64,000 nucleotides of DNA from Eutreptiella sp. 'Long Island Sound 2002' (Eukaryota; Euglenozoa; Euglenophyceae; Eutreptiales; Eutreptiaceae), in the NCBI GenBank assembly GCA_964036045.1, contig OZ038388.1, positions 8,313,223 to 8,377,222 on the forward strand, read 5' to 3'. Below the pieces are notes generated by a model, which was given only the letters and a program-made list of their open reading frames with translations, did not search any database and had not been told where the DNA came from. Positions 42,190 to 53,910 of the stretch are shown piece after piece; the stretch's first letter is position 1; the number at the start of each line of letters is the position of its first letter. Made by a program: the position numbers and the translations under genes.

Positions 42190-42510
42190 CTGCCCACCGA
42201 AGCCGCATCGGCGATTTTCCGACTTTTGATTTCGACGATTTCTCCAAACTTTTAAAGAGTTGTAAGCTGAAACTCTTAGGATCATTCAGTTGTGATAAAA
42301 TCCAACTATCTATCATCTTAGTTTCTGTTCCGGTGTGATTTTTTCTTTCCGACCTGGCACTAAAAAAATCCCAACGGAGCAGAAACTGAAATGATTAATA
42401 GGTAGGTTTCGTCAACAATTAACAATCTGCAAGATTTCAGCTTCTAGATCCTCAGGAAGTTTGAGAAATCGTCCAAACAAAAGTCTCCGATGGCGGCGAT
42501 GCGGCAGTGC
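42190..42510. repeat. Imperfect fold-back element (long inverted repeat)
   Basis: The reverse complement of 42190-42330 aligns along most of 42370-42510. Shared blocks in order are AGTTTCTG/CAGAAACT near the centre, then TTTCAGCTT, AGTTTG.AGAAATCGTC and GCGATGCGGC outward. The centre (about 42333-42372) is a short loop. It looks like a MITE or hairpin-RNA locus. A further small inverted repeat (AAAGGGTAA / TTACCCTTT) lies just outside at 42575-42630. Confidence 0.6.
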
Positions 42511-44827
42511 CGGCGTGAGCGCAAAATACGAATACGGCAAAATCCGAAAAGCCCAGGCGACAAACAATGTAGAAATACGAAAAGGGTAATTACGAATTTC
42601 GAGTTTTTCGGAATTTTACCCTTTCGACTTTTTACCCCCCCCCTGTAAGCCGTGAAGTAGTTGCCAGGGCCACGTAGGGCGTATGGGACTCCGTTGCGGC
42701 CTCTATTTGCATCATGCTCACGGGTGTGTCTCTTTCCTCTTCGCCTTTCGCGGGGACCTCCGTTGGCAAGCCTGCAAAGGCTATTCTCCGTCTCGAGCGA
42801 TGCATTTTTCCTGTTTGCCGCTATTGTTTCATTGCTTCCTCTACTGCATGCTCCTTAGGCAGTGGGGTCTTCTTGACTCCGGCGATGTTGGTGTGAGTTC
42901 GCCTCGCTCAAGCTTAGGCGCCGGTCGATCGTCGGTCGCCGGCTCTCTGTGGTCCATCTGCTTCTGCCCTTCGTGTACTATACGGGGATGCAATAATAGC
43001 AAAGAGGGCGCCACTCTGCTCCCAAAAAGAGATAACAATTGCAAGGTTCTTTTGACACAAGTCCTTGGTTTTGCAGTGCTTATACTCCTTGCTTTGCTAG
43101 TTCCCAATTTTCCAAGAAAATGAGGTTTTTGATTAAAAAACACGTCTTTCAAAGCAGGTAAGGTTGCACAGGATCAATGGGATGTTTGAATAGTCCACAA
43201 CATGCAGGGTCGTCCAAGGAACAAACAATGATACAGAGTGAAGCACGATAGATTGCAATATGCAAACCATATATGTTGAAGTGAAGACAATTTCGAAAAG
43301 ATAGATAACTCAAACCAGAGTCGGAGCTAGAGCTGGAGCTCGAGGAGTAGGTCATTGCAGGACCCTTAGCATTGTGGATGCCACCGGGCCTGGCGATGGA
43401 AATTGCGGATTACGGACACCAGCCAGGTTTATGTGAAGTCCCCGTTCATCCCGTTTCACTTGGTGAAGGTCATGGAAACCCAGTAGTAGATAATGAGTTC
43501 ATGCGTGGATGCATAGTCCTGCTCTTTCGTCCACAAACAACTTGCCTCTGGATCCTGTTTGGTCACACATGTCTAACGCGCCCCTAGGGGCCCAGCATTA
43601 CATTGCCGCTATGCGGGACATTCTTGGATAACCCCTCCCTACACCTAAAAGTGGAGTTGTGTGGTACCGGTGCCTGGACGGCCGGCAATATCGCTGCGAG
43701 CTTCCCCCTGATGTGACGCCCCTCTGTGGTGCTCACTTCCACGGGCAAATAGAGCATGGGCTCACCCAACATGGGCCCTACCTGTGATTCTGATTCACTT
43801 TGATGTGAACTCTTTGGAAATACTCTATATTTGTTGGAGCGGCATGGCTGTAGCACATGAAGACACTGTCATGTCCCATGGGGTGCTCCTACCAAGCTAG
43901 ACTAGTGAGCTTTTGAATCCAAGAACCTCTCCAAAATAGGGGCCAAAGTTCTGACACCATATTCTATTGGCGCACAAGTCATGTTAATGAAACTAGATCA
44001 TATCTCCATCTCAGAGCTTTTCAACAACATAGATAACACTCAACACTTTTTTCCACGGCTTTTGATGTGTGACTAAACTTCCAATATTTTTGTGCTTATT
44101 TTCACTGGCAACAAAGCATTAAATCGGCGTTTTCAGGACAAATACTTAGAGGGAAGCATGTTGCGAGCCACCCAGTTTCAGCGGTTACATCAAAGTTACG
44201 TAATGCCATCAACGTACATTTTTTCAAAGTAGTGGTATGTAAAATTACATATGATTTTCCATGTTTTGCCTCTCTGCTCCCTCCGTTAGTGTTGAGCGAT
44301 CCAAAGCGGTTGCACTGAATGAACAGGTCGCAAAAGGGCCAAGGGTTGAGGTAACAAAGGAGCTAAAAGGAGAAAAAAAAGAGGAGCCAGGGACATGGCC
44401 GGTCCTCCAGTAGACGACAAACAACACAAACTCAACCCAAAGTACACTGGGGCTCAATACTACTAGGACAGTGTTCACTCCTCACTCTGCACCTCGCACC
44501 ACTTGAAGTGGACATTTTTGCCGTTGCATGGTTCCTTGTCTGAAGTTGCACACTAATATGTGTGCTGGTTATGGTTCTCCACACTTTGGTGGTTAGATAG
44601 GTCACAATGGAGCCCGAGACAAAAATATTTGGGAAGGATGGACCAAGGCTGGCTGACCAAGAAGGGCAGAGCCCATGAGGTGATATTCACGGGGCCTTAG
44701 AGGTGGGTCACAATAGGTGGGGCTTGAAATCAGCTTTCTGTAGGCTATGCACAACATCTCCTCCTCAAGCCACGGCTTCACATTCTAAAAACCCTTGACC
44801 ACCTAACCTATTCCTGGTCAACCAGCC
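42511..44827. other. AT-rich non-coding block
   Basis: No gene recognised. It includes short open frames around 42.68-43.12 kb with hydrophobic tracts and no family resemblance. The sequence lacks the GC-rich exon look of the other genes. Confidence 0.35.
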
Positions 44828-45140
44828 GTATGAGGGTACCGGGGGAGCTAGGTGGGTATTTTTCGGTAGGATTCACCCTCATTGGGCACAGGGTTAGGGT
44901 TTACAAATCTAATGGTTTTCTTGCAGAATGCGATCCCCAGCAGCCTCCAATTAGGGTTAAATGGCCCCCAGGAACCCAGCGCTAGCTGGGTGGGGGCCAT
45001 TTAACCCTAATTGGAGGCTGCTGGGGATCGCATTCTGCGACAAATCGTTTACTGGCTTGCAGGCAAATCCTTATAAGCCGTGGGCGCCGCGCGCTGCAGC
45101 CAGATACCCACCTAGCTCCCCCGCTACCCGTATGAGGCCT
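44828..45140. repeat. Large palindrome / fold-back element
   Basis: 44923-44970 and 44991-45038 are exact 48-bp reverse complements. The 20-base spacer itself contains ACCCAGC/GCTGGGT, so the hairpin continues almost to its tip. Further out, about 44830-44860 again matches the reverse complement of about 45103-45135 (GGGGGAGCTAGGTGGGTAT), separated from the inner arms by non-matching sequence. The perfect inner arms imply recent formation or an assembly fold-back artefact. Confidence 0.9.
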
Positions 45141-46283
45141 TCGGGCGCACGCGGTGCGAATACTTTCCCCACAGTTGGGAGGCAGACTGTGCTGTGCCAA
45201 CGTTGTCTGTTTTTTTCATGCTTTTTTGAGTCAGTAATTGATTTGAGTAGGTCCTTGGAAGCTGCAGGACGACGGTATGCAGATTGCGCTCCTGGAGAAT
45301 TTCAGAATGCTCCTTCTCTGGCCAACATCCAGCATCGAGGATGAGTCGACCCTAGGATTCGGAATTCTAAGGATCACGGTTGCGGTGCATGCTATCACCC
45401 CTAGGGGAATTACAGTTGTTATGAGATGGAAGGGGTGCGTTTGAAAATGTCACCAACTTTCTGTTGAAAACTTTTGTACCGTGCAACAAGAACCTGGGAA
45501 ATAAACGTGTAAGAGGAGAAGAGCTCTCAGTTGAAGAGCAACAATATGTTTCAACGACAAGTCCCATCTTTTGAGCAGAAAACAGAAGTTCGTGCGTGCA
45601 AGTATGTTTTATCGAAAACTATGCCTGCGCCGATCAAGTTGAGACAGTGAGAAACCAGCCGGATCCAGAATCAAAACGTGGAAACAGAAGGGCAACACCA
45701 GTGCACTGTGGAAGGTCCACAATGCCTGCAAGAAATCGACGCGGATCCCTTCAAGACGAAATCAGCAGCATTGCCTCACACACCCAGCATGCAAAACTAG
45801 CTGCTTCACGCACCCGATATCCCCACAAAAAGCCCAAATCGGAACATTAATCAAGCGATCGTTGAGTGCAGCTACGTTAAAGACGCCATGACAAGTTCTC
45901 TTGTTCCACGCACGTTTCTTATTTCGTGCCAAGTTGTGCGAATCCCCCACATACCAAGCAAGTTTTTACCTTTTTTCTGCAAAGGATATACTTCGGTCGA
46001 GCCGACCAGCAGTGTTTGTGGTCAAGCGACCAGAAAAACAAAGAACAATTTTTTGTGCAGCCGACTTGCGGCAGCAGAGCAAGCCACTGATGAATGACTT
46101 CGTGTTGGTTGTGGAGGCACAAACGTGGCAAGCCAAATTTTGAGAAGCGGAGGTATTTGCCAAAAGCACCGGTTCCACAGGACGATGGGTAATTCACTGC
46201 ATTCCTCAAACCAGTCCAGATGAGCCCCCACCACTACCTCCTCCTCTTGCCCTTCTCCAACCTTTTCCTCCCTACATCTTCAG
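45141..46283. other. Upstream flank of the LRR gene
   Basis: No gene recognised. The last 60 bases form a strong polypyrimidine tract ending in CTTCAG at 46283. Confidence 0.35.
46225..46283 (+). promoter_or_regulatory. Polypyrimidine tract and AG acceptor upstream of the LRR gene start
   Basis: A C/T-rich tract (CCTCCTCCTCTTGCCC..., CCTTTTCCTCCC) ends in ACATCTTCAG at 46283, 84 bases before the first ATG at 46368. This is what a trans-splicing site for a spliced leader, or a cis acceptor of a 5'-UTR intron, would look like. It is one reason to start the protein at 46368. Confidence 0.4.
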
Positions 46284-46367
46284 TTGCCAACACGGGTAGC
46301 CTCCAGCACCCCTTGCTTCGTGCAACCTGCTCTCAGACTCTGATTGTCCGCAACGTTTGAGTTGACC

Positions 46368-49300
46368 ATGTCAGCTGATTGTAGCTGTTTAGTCTCAGTT
46401 GGGACCCCGCACCCTCAGCACGTGCACAGCCGCCAACGGCTGCAGCATGGCACATGCAGAAGTATCTCTGCAGCCGTGGGGCTGGCCGCCATGGTGTTGG
46501 TGACAGTGTACCTGTCTGCCAAAGGTCTTCTGGCCAGTCATTTCTCGTCACTGCACCTGCCAGTGCAGACCAGCCTGCCACCTGTTGCAGCCCAGCACGG
46601 CCCGGCCCACTCCTTCACCCCTGACGCACTACGCTTTCCGCCACTGGCATACACGTACGTTCATGCTCCACACCAGCGGCCCCAAGCCATTCCGATGGTG
46701 CTCCTGCCCCCACCGCACGTGCAGCAGCCCCGTACAGGGATGCACGGCAACCCAAGCGTTACTTCGATTGCAGTGGCGGTGGCGGTGGCGCTCTGGGTAA
46801 CGCTTGTATGGCGGCAGGTGACCCGCTGGCGTGAAACACGCCTGCGCCTGCGGGGCTTGCGCCTGCACTTCGCTCCGCTGGTCTTTGCTCCCAATCCTCA
46901 GCTACCGACGGATCCTCTGAGCCTGCGGTCTGCGGATGTATGCAAGCCCCAGGCTGCAGGCAGGGAGTTACGCCCTCGGGTCTTGCCTGATGAGGACCAC
47001 TCAGGGAACGAGGATGGACCTCCGGGGCCGGACGTCCTTCCACCGCTGTCATACCCAGGCCCTATCCGTGTACTGACCAGCCTCGAGGCCATGGAGGCAG
47101 CCACGGACCACCTGCTCAACGAGCGCATCGTTGGTGTGGCTGCCCACCCCTTCTCCCTCTCCCGCCCCCCAGCCTTGCTGCAAATCAGCACTGCCGACTG
47201 TGTGTACGTGTACCGCGTGGGCGCTCTGGGCAGTGCTGAGCCCCTCCGGCCCATCTTTGAGACGGACGAGGTCGTGAAAGTGGGAGTCGGGGTGTGCCGC
47301 TGGGTGGGCGCGTACCGGGGGCTGGTGGGGGACGAGGGGATGGGAGGCTTTGTCGAGCTGCAGGACCTGGGGCGGCTTCTCGGGATGGGGGCCGATGCTG
47401 GGCTGAACGCCCTCGTGTGGCACCTCATGGGCCGGCGACTGGGTCCTGGTGGAGCAGGGCGGCTGGGCCCCGGGCTGGCAGAGGGCCCTGCAGGCGTGCC
47501 AGAGCTGGAGCCTGCAGAGCTGCACTATGCAGCCACCGCTGCCTGGGTGACGCGGACGTTATATTTGAGGGCCTTGGCGCGATGCAAAGAGGAAGGGCTG
47601 GACGCTGGAGCCGTGATGATGGATGACGGATGCAAGTGCCTTGCAGAAAAACTGAAGACCAACCGAAGTCTCACGCGACTGTCCATGAAGTCAGGTATGG
47701 TGCCAAACCGGTCCCTTGCAACCAGCCAAGGTTTTAGCTGGGCAGGTTCCTTCCAGCGGATTTGATGGTTTCTCGCTGCTGAATGTGTGCTGCATGCTGC
47801 CCCCCCCCCCCCCCAGCTGTCAATTGACACCACCAACTGCCAGGAGAGCAGCAACGTCTGAGGACCCCCCCCCGCGCGCGCTGCAACCAAACCCTCCCCT
47901 CTTCCCCTCCCTTGGGCCGGCGGTTGACCACCCCGAGCCAGAGCCAGCCCCTCATTTTTTGATGCATGGCAGCCCTGCTGCCCCAACAGGAGTCCTGGAA
48001 CAGCGAATGAGCCAGCCCCTCATTGTAGCACACATCAGGCGGAGAGAGTAGCCACATAGGCCACCCATTGGTGGCGGGTACTGCCGTCCATGACATGGGC
48101 CATGAAAGCCAGTTCAGCATAGGGAGGTGCCCCCCCTCGCCTTCTTCACTTGCAGTGCAGTTAATCAGCCCTCCAAGGTATAAGGAACACATGTGTTCCC
48201 TCTGTCACATTTTCTGTTGCGTTAGCGGCTCAGCACCCCTTGCATATCTGGGACAGGGATGTGAGCAGGTTGCTTCACAATTCATGATGATGGGGCCTTC
48301 CCAAATAAACATGCATGGCACAAGGCGCCGCTTCCAGGTCGCTTCAATGAAGTGACGGCTCTCATGGGTTAGAACGAAGGCGGACCGAACATGAAAAGGT
48401 TAGGAGAGTGCGACGGGAAAGAGGAAGGCGGGCACATAATGCTATCAGTCCAGGATGTGATTGGTGTGACTTGCAATGCGGGTGGGGGGGATGCAGGAGT
48501 GAAGTCCCCAAACAGGGAGCCCCTCAGCAGCCCTGAATGCACAAGAGTAGGGCACGCAGGAGCGCCAACAGACAGGGGGAGGACGTGAGGGGGGAAGGGA
48601 CAGATGGTGGACGGTCAGGACAACGCGTGGAGGAGCAGGGCACCTGGGCCTCATGCACACGGAAACACAGCGAGGCAGGTTATGGACGGCCTGTGGACAG
48701 AGCCGCATGGACAGCAAAAACAGTCACACGACCCCGGCAACATCCAGCACAACCTCAAATACCCCAACTGCTGGGCACCACTGACGCGCAAACGGCACAC
48801 CATGCCACACCCAGCACAGCCCTGGCACACCAACCACTGGGCTCCGCGAACGCGGAAACGACACCAGCAAGAGCACTGGCCACAGCGGCCAAAAGAAAGC
48901 AACGACCCGACGCAACATGCGAAGGGAAGAACGGGTGACTGTCCAGGGCCCGTAAAGAAACAACAACCAGACGGAATGTCACACAGGGGGATGCAGAGGT
49001 GCGAATGGTTCAGTTGGGAAGACGGAACGATCTCCGGGGGGGGGGGGGGGGCAAAGGGCAAGACCACTTGGGGCGAAGTACGGGGGATTTTCTGAGAGGG
49101 GGCAGACCTGGGCTCGACCCCGGGGCACGCTATTTGGACTGTTTGGGCGAGGCTTTGGCTTTGGTTCTGGCGGGCGTGTGGATTTTGTTTTAGGGGAGGG
49201 TCACCGAGCTGGTGGAACCAGTCTTGGTTTTATAACCCTTTTTAGTGTCTAGGGTGGACCTACCAGGTTTAGCGGCAGCAGCAGCAGCAGCAAGCAAGCA

Positions 49301-52300
49301 GCAAGCAAGCAAGCAGCACGCGCGAAATGGGTAAAAATCAGAACTCCGTCGTGGCGCTTTGGATTTGGTTGAAATTTTGGTGCATGATACCTATAGGTGT
49401 GAAGTACAATCACACAAAGTATGAGCGAGAAACTCAACGGTGGCGGCCGGGAATGGGATTCGCAAGTGGCGGACCTCAGTTTCAAAAACTGCAGTTTAGG
49501 GCCAAAAACAGCCATTTTTGGGCCAAAAAAGCCCTGGAACACATTGAAAACGGCGAAACGAAGGGAAACGGCGCGTACACTCCACGTGCGGCTTGACTTC
49601 CCCGTGTCAACGAGCTCTTTGCGGCCCTCTAACTCCATGATATGCCCCGGAAACGGCCCAAAAAGGCCCAGCCATCCTACAGCCACGTGGGGAATTCTAC
49701 GAGAGCCGAGCTGGACCGGCTGGGGCTGACAGCCCTGAGGGCAATGGTTGACGTGGAGCCCTATGGCTCTAGTGATCTAGGCGGAGACCCCTCCGATGAT
49801 GAGCTGCCGTCGATGACTTCTGCTTCGCCCTCGGAGGACGACGACCCTGCGGACCCTGAGAACCCAAGTGGGCAGAAGAAAAGGAAGAAGAGGAAGACCC
49901 GGCGCCCTGAGGGACGCAGGTCCCAGGAGGCTAAGGCCATTGCCACCTCCAAGATCGTGGTGAACTTGCCTGAGTTCACAGGCAAGGACCTCAGCGAGTT
50001 CGCTGAGAATTTTGGCCGGTTCCTTCGATTGACCGGCCAAACCCACGCTAGTGGACGGGTCAAGTGCGATCTGCTCCTGCAGTGTTGCAAGACCAAGTAC
50101 CTGGAGAAGCAGGTCAAGCAGATCATGACTAAGTCCGCCACCTTTGCCGAGGTGTTGGTTGCCTTGGAGAGGCAGTACCCGACCTATGAAACCGACCTCT
50201 CCATCAGGGCCGAGATCCCCCCAGAAGCTCCAAATGCCGACAGCCACAAACCAAGAATAGGCCATATCTTTGGCTACATGGCTCAAAATGCGATTCCGAG
50301 GGCACCTACTCCACCCGCAACCCCCCACTTTTTGTGGTTTCCACCCCTCAGAATTGCCTAAACGGACGCCTAGACCCCAATACCTAGGCCCACTAGGCTG
50401 CAGCAAGCTGCAAGCTCAAGCCCAAATAGGTGGGTGCCAAATGGGTCAACAGGGTCCAGTAGGGGCAAAAAGATGACTTTTCTCAAAAATGATCCTAGAT
50501 GATGTGCGACGATAAAACAAGTGTTTTTGGACCGTTTTGAACTTGTGGTGGCCCATTTTGGTCCTCCGAAAATCCCAAAATGCCTTGAAAATGGGCTGTT
50601 TTGGGACCAAAAATGGGTCAAAAATGGGTCAAAAACACATATTTCCAAACCTCATCCTAGACCATTGGGGGTCCACAAACGGGTGAAATGAGCCCATTTT
50701 GAGCCCATTTTGGGGCATTTTGGCCCCTCAGAAGTCCAAAAAGCCTTGAAAGTGGGCCTCGTGGTGATGGGGTTCACTTGCAAGCTGATTTCACTTTGTC
50801 AAGAGCCATCAATGTGTGAATCATTCTTGATGTCCCTCACCAGTCATAGCTGATGTTCCCTCCCCCACCAGCTCGGTCCCAATATTCAGTCTTGATTTAG
50901 GTTTGCGCCTGGGCTTCCTTGTTGACAAATGATTGTTCACAATTTCATTCCAATGTCAGAAGCTCATTATGTTCATTGATTTAATCCACAAGCTTGTTGA
51001 TTTAATTTTTTTGGTTTGGTGTGCATTTCTGTGTGCTCAGTGGTGCAGTGCCACCGCACAGCTACTGGTCAAGCCACATTACTGTTCATTTTGTCTGTTT
51101 GGGCAGTGGGGCTGAGGTGAGGTTGGGCACAAAATAAACACAAATGTTCACCGAGACATCCGTGCAATGGTGGCGAGATATGGGTGTGCTCATTCGCGGT
51201 GATACATCTGCGGCAGAACAGCTTTTCATTGTGGATTTCAGCCAGAGCTCTTTTACACATGGAGGAGGGGTCACAGGATTATACACGTCATTCATGTCGG
51301 GTTGCCCCCCCCCCCCCCCTGAAAACCAATCATTCAGTGTCGCTTTGAATGTGTATTCAGCTTTGACTGCTCGGAGTAGTATCCAAGAACGTGGAGAAAA
51401 AGAAATGATTACGCACTCCCTTGTTTTCAGAGCACGTGGAGGATGAGGGATGTGCAGCTCTAGCAGAGATGCTAAAGACCAATACGTGCCTTCGGGAGCT
51501 GGATCTCGCAGAGAATTTCATTGAGGACGATGGGTGTGTGGCCTTGGCGGAGTGCCTTATGATCAATAATTCGCTGACACATCTCGATTTGAGGGGAAAT
51601 TTCATTGAGGTAGACGGGGCCAAGGCCTTGGCCAAGACACTGCGGACCAACACGACCCTCACTCACGTGAACCTCAGTGCCAACTCACTGAAGGACGAGG
51701 GCTGTGTGGCGCTTGGCAGGGCTCTCGTGGGGGCAGGCACAACCTTGAGGCATCTGGATCTGGGTGCCAATTTCATTATGGATCAGGGCTGCATGGTGCT
51801 GGCCAAGAGCTTGACCCAGAACCAGACGCTTACCAATCTGGAGCTCCATGCCAACAATATTACAGACGGAGGCTGCAAGGCGTTGGCTGCTATGCTGAAG
51901 ACCAACACTACCCTTCGCACCCTTGATCTATCACACAACAAGGTCAGCGATGACAGTTGCAAGGCCCTGGCAAAAGCCCTACAGGCCAACGCCTCCCTGA
52001 CCAGCATTGACCTCTCCAACAACCTCATCGGGGACGGGGGCTGCATGGCCCAGGCCCGCTCCCTCAAAAACAACCGAACTCTATCCATTCTCAAGTTGGC
52101 AGGCAACGCCATTCAGGACACGGGGTGCAAGGCACTGGCCCGCAGCTTGAAGATCAATGCCTCCCTGACGAGCCTGTCCCTGGCGGGCAACTCCGTGGGG
52201 GATGCCGGTGGCAAGGCCCTCACGAAGATCCTGGAGTCCAACACGACCCTCACAAGTCTAGACCTGGGGGAGAACGAGTTCGGACACCGGGTGTGCAGGG

Positions 52301-53910
52301 CCCAGGCCAAGAGCCTGATGACCAACACGACGTTGTCCGTCCTGCGGTTGTCAGGGAACGATTTCGGGATCAGCGCCTGCAAGTCTCTGGCGAAGACTTT
52401 AGCCGTGAACACGTCCCTGAAAAGCCTTGATCTCTCCGACAGTAACATTGGGGACGAGGGCTGCAAGGCTTTGGCGGACGTCCTGGTGGCCAATCAGTCC
52501 CTGTCTGAGCTGAGGCTATCGGACAACAATATCGGGGACGATTGCAGCGAATCCCTGGCGGGAGTGCTGCTGTCCAACACAACACTCACCGCCCTCGACC
52601 TGTCGGGGAATATCATTGGGGATGCCGGGGGGCAGTCTCTGGCCGCCAGCCTCCGGGCCAACACCACCCTTTCCACCCTCGATCTGCAGGACAACGCGAT
52701 CGGGAACGTGGGGGGGCGGGCGCTGGCCCGGATCTGCAAGTCCAACACGTCCCTGACCACGCTGGACCTGGCGGGCAACGAGTGCATGGACGACGGCGGC
52801 AAGGCCCTGGCGGACAGCTTCGACAGCGACCTCCCGGAGCCCACGTACGACGGGCTGAAGGCCGAGGCCAAGAGCCTCGACGCCAGCACGGAGCTGCGGT
52901 TGGCCGGGAACGCGCTCGGGGACGACGGGTGCGAGGCCCTGGTCCGGAGCCTGGACACCAACACGAGCCTCACCAGCCTCGACCTCTCCGGGACCGAGAC
53001 CGGGGACGAGGGGTGCCGGCACCTCGCCAAGCACCTCCGGACCAACACGGCCCTCACGAGCCTCGACCTCACCGGCAACGTGTTCATGGACGAGGGGTGC
53101 GCCGCGCTGGCGGCGAGCCTCGAGGACAGCCCGTCCCTCACGGTGCTCGACCTGTCCGGCAACGAGATCGGGGACGACGGGTGCGCCGCGCTGGGGCGGC
53201 TGCTGGAGCGCAACCAGGTCCTCACCAACCTGTCGCTGTCGGGGAACGCCGTGGGCGACGAGGGCTGCAAGGCCCTGGCGGCCGGCCTGCAGACCAACAC
53301 GTCGCTGGCGATCCTCGACCTGTTCAGCAACTTCGTGCGGGACGAGGGCTGCCGGACCCTGGCCAAGTCCCTGGAAATGAACTCCACGCTGCAGATCTTG
53401 GACCTCTGCGCCAACTCGATCAAAAAGGACGGGATCAAGGCCTTGGCCAAGACCCTGAAGGTCAACTCCGCGCTCAAGAGCCTGGACCTCTCCGCCAACG
53501 TCATCACGGAGGAGGGCTGCAAGGCCTTGGCCGCGGGGCTGGAGACCAACGTGGGCCTGACCAACTTGGAGATGTGCGGGACGGAGATCTGCGACGAGGG
53601 CTGCAAGGCGCTGGCCAAGAGCCTGCGCACCAACGCCTCCCTGACGCACCTCGACCTCCGCAACAATGACATCGGGGACAAGGGCTGCAAGGCCCTGGCG
53701 CGGCGGCTGAAGATCAACACGTCGCTGACGTCCATCGACCTGTCTGGCAACGCCATCGGGGACGCCGGGTGCCAGGCGCTGCTGGAGAACATCGGGACGA
53801 ACCGGTCCATCACGAGTCTGGACGTGGTGGACAATCGGATTGGGGATGACGTGTCCAAGGCCTTGTCGGAGCGCCTGCAGCAGTCCCCCGCTCGCCGATG
53901 GGTCTTGTGA
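46368..53910 (+). CDS. Membrane-anchored pseudo-3'-5' exonuclease / leucine-rich repeat fusion protein
   Basis: Two exons, 46368-47694 and 51431-53910 (phase 1, TCAG|GTATGG ... TTTTCAG|AGCAC), give 1,268 residues. ATG at 46368 (ACCATGT) is the first in frame. Hydrophobic segments at about 34-52 and 131-148 suggest membrane insertion. Residues about 232-402 follow the fold of RNase D/WRN-type exonucleases (VLTSLEAMEAA, PALLQISTADCVYVYRV, VELQDLGRLLG, GLNALV, ELHYAATAAW). The usual acidic residues are missing: the Exo I D-x-E site reads VAAH, the Exo II Asp is not evident, and ATDAY is ATAAW. From about 416 to the end run some 29 ribonuclease-inhibitor-type repeats of 28 residues (GDEGCKALAKSLKTNTSLTSLDLSGNxI). 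One repeat around 52815-52910 is irregular. The split repeat reads perfectly across the intron, confirming the model. Probably a protein-binding scaffold or sensor; function unknown. Confidence 0.85.
48760..48880. repeat. Diverged tandem duplication in intron
   Basis: AACTGCTGGGCACCACTGAC and the following GCGCAAACGGCACACC recur about 66 bases later as AACCACTGGGCTCCGCGAAC and GCGGAAACGACACC. Confidence 0.55.
49268..49318. repeat. CAG/CAAG microsatellite
   Basis: (GCA)n followed by GCAAGCAAGCAGC units, upstream of the gag-like ORF. Confidence 0.85.
49642..50361 (+). mobile_element. Retrotransposon gag-like ORF fragment within an intron
   Basis: ATG frame of 239 codons. A basic start (MPRKRPKKAQ) leads to an acidic, Ser/Pro-rich linker and a nuclear-localisation-like KKRKKRKTRRPEGRR. 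Then comes a capsid-like helical stretch: LPEFTGKDLSEFAENFGRFL, then KCDLLLQCCKTKYLEKQVKQ, then ALERQYPTYETDLSIRAEI. The pattern fits gag of LTR retrotransposons. From about 50217 the frame leaves the family, and no zinc knuckle, protease or RT follows, so it is truncated. My recollection is of similar proteins in dinoflagellate genomes, which I cannot verify. Same strand as the host gene. Confidence 0.55.
50500..50760. repeat. Degenerate GCCCATTTTGGG-type repeats
   Basis: Recurrent CCCATTTT, CCCAAAATG and TGGGTCAAAAA words in both orientations over about 260 bases. They can fold on themselves and resemble the block at about 6730-6800. Confidence 0.5.
50863..50897 (-). repeat. Dispersed repeat R2, copy 3
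   Basis: CCAGCTCGGTCCCAATATTC then AGTCTTGAT is the reverse complement of the sequences at 6088 and 36179. Confidence 0.65.

Larger units (their letters stand above)
47695..51430 (+). other. 3.7-kb intron in the LRR fusion gene
   Basis: GT-AG borders, phase 1. The intron divides a single leucine-rich repeat. It contains a C-run just after the donor region (47802), a diverged tandem duplication of about 66 bases (48760-48880), a G-run (49037), a CAG/CAAG repeat, a gag-like ORF, and a minus-strand copy of repeat R2. Most of it looks like accumulated mobile-element sequence. Confidence 0.85.
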
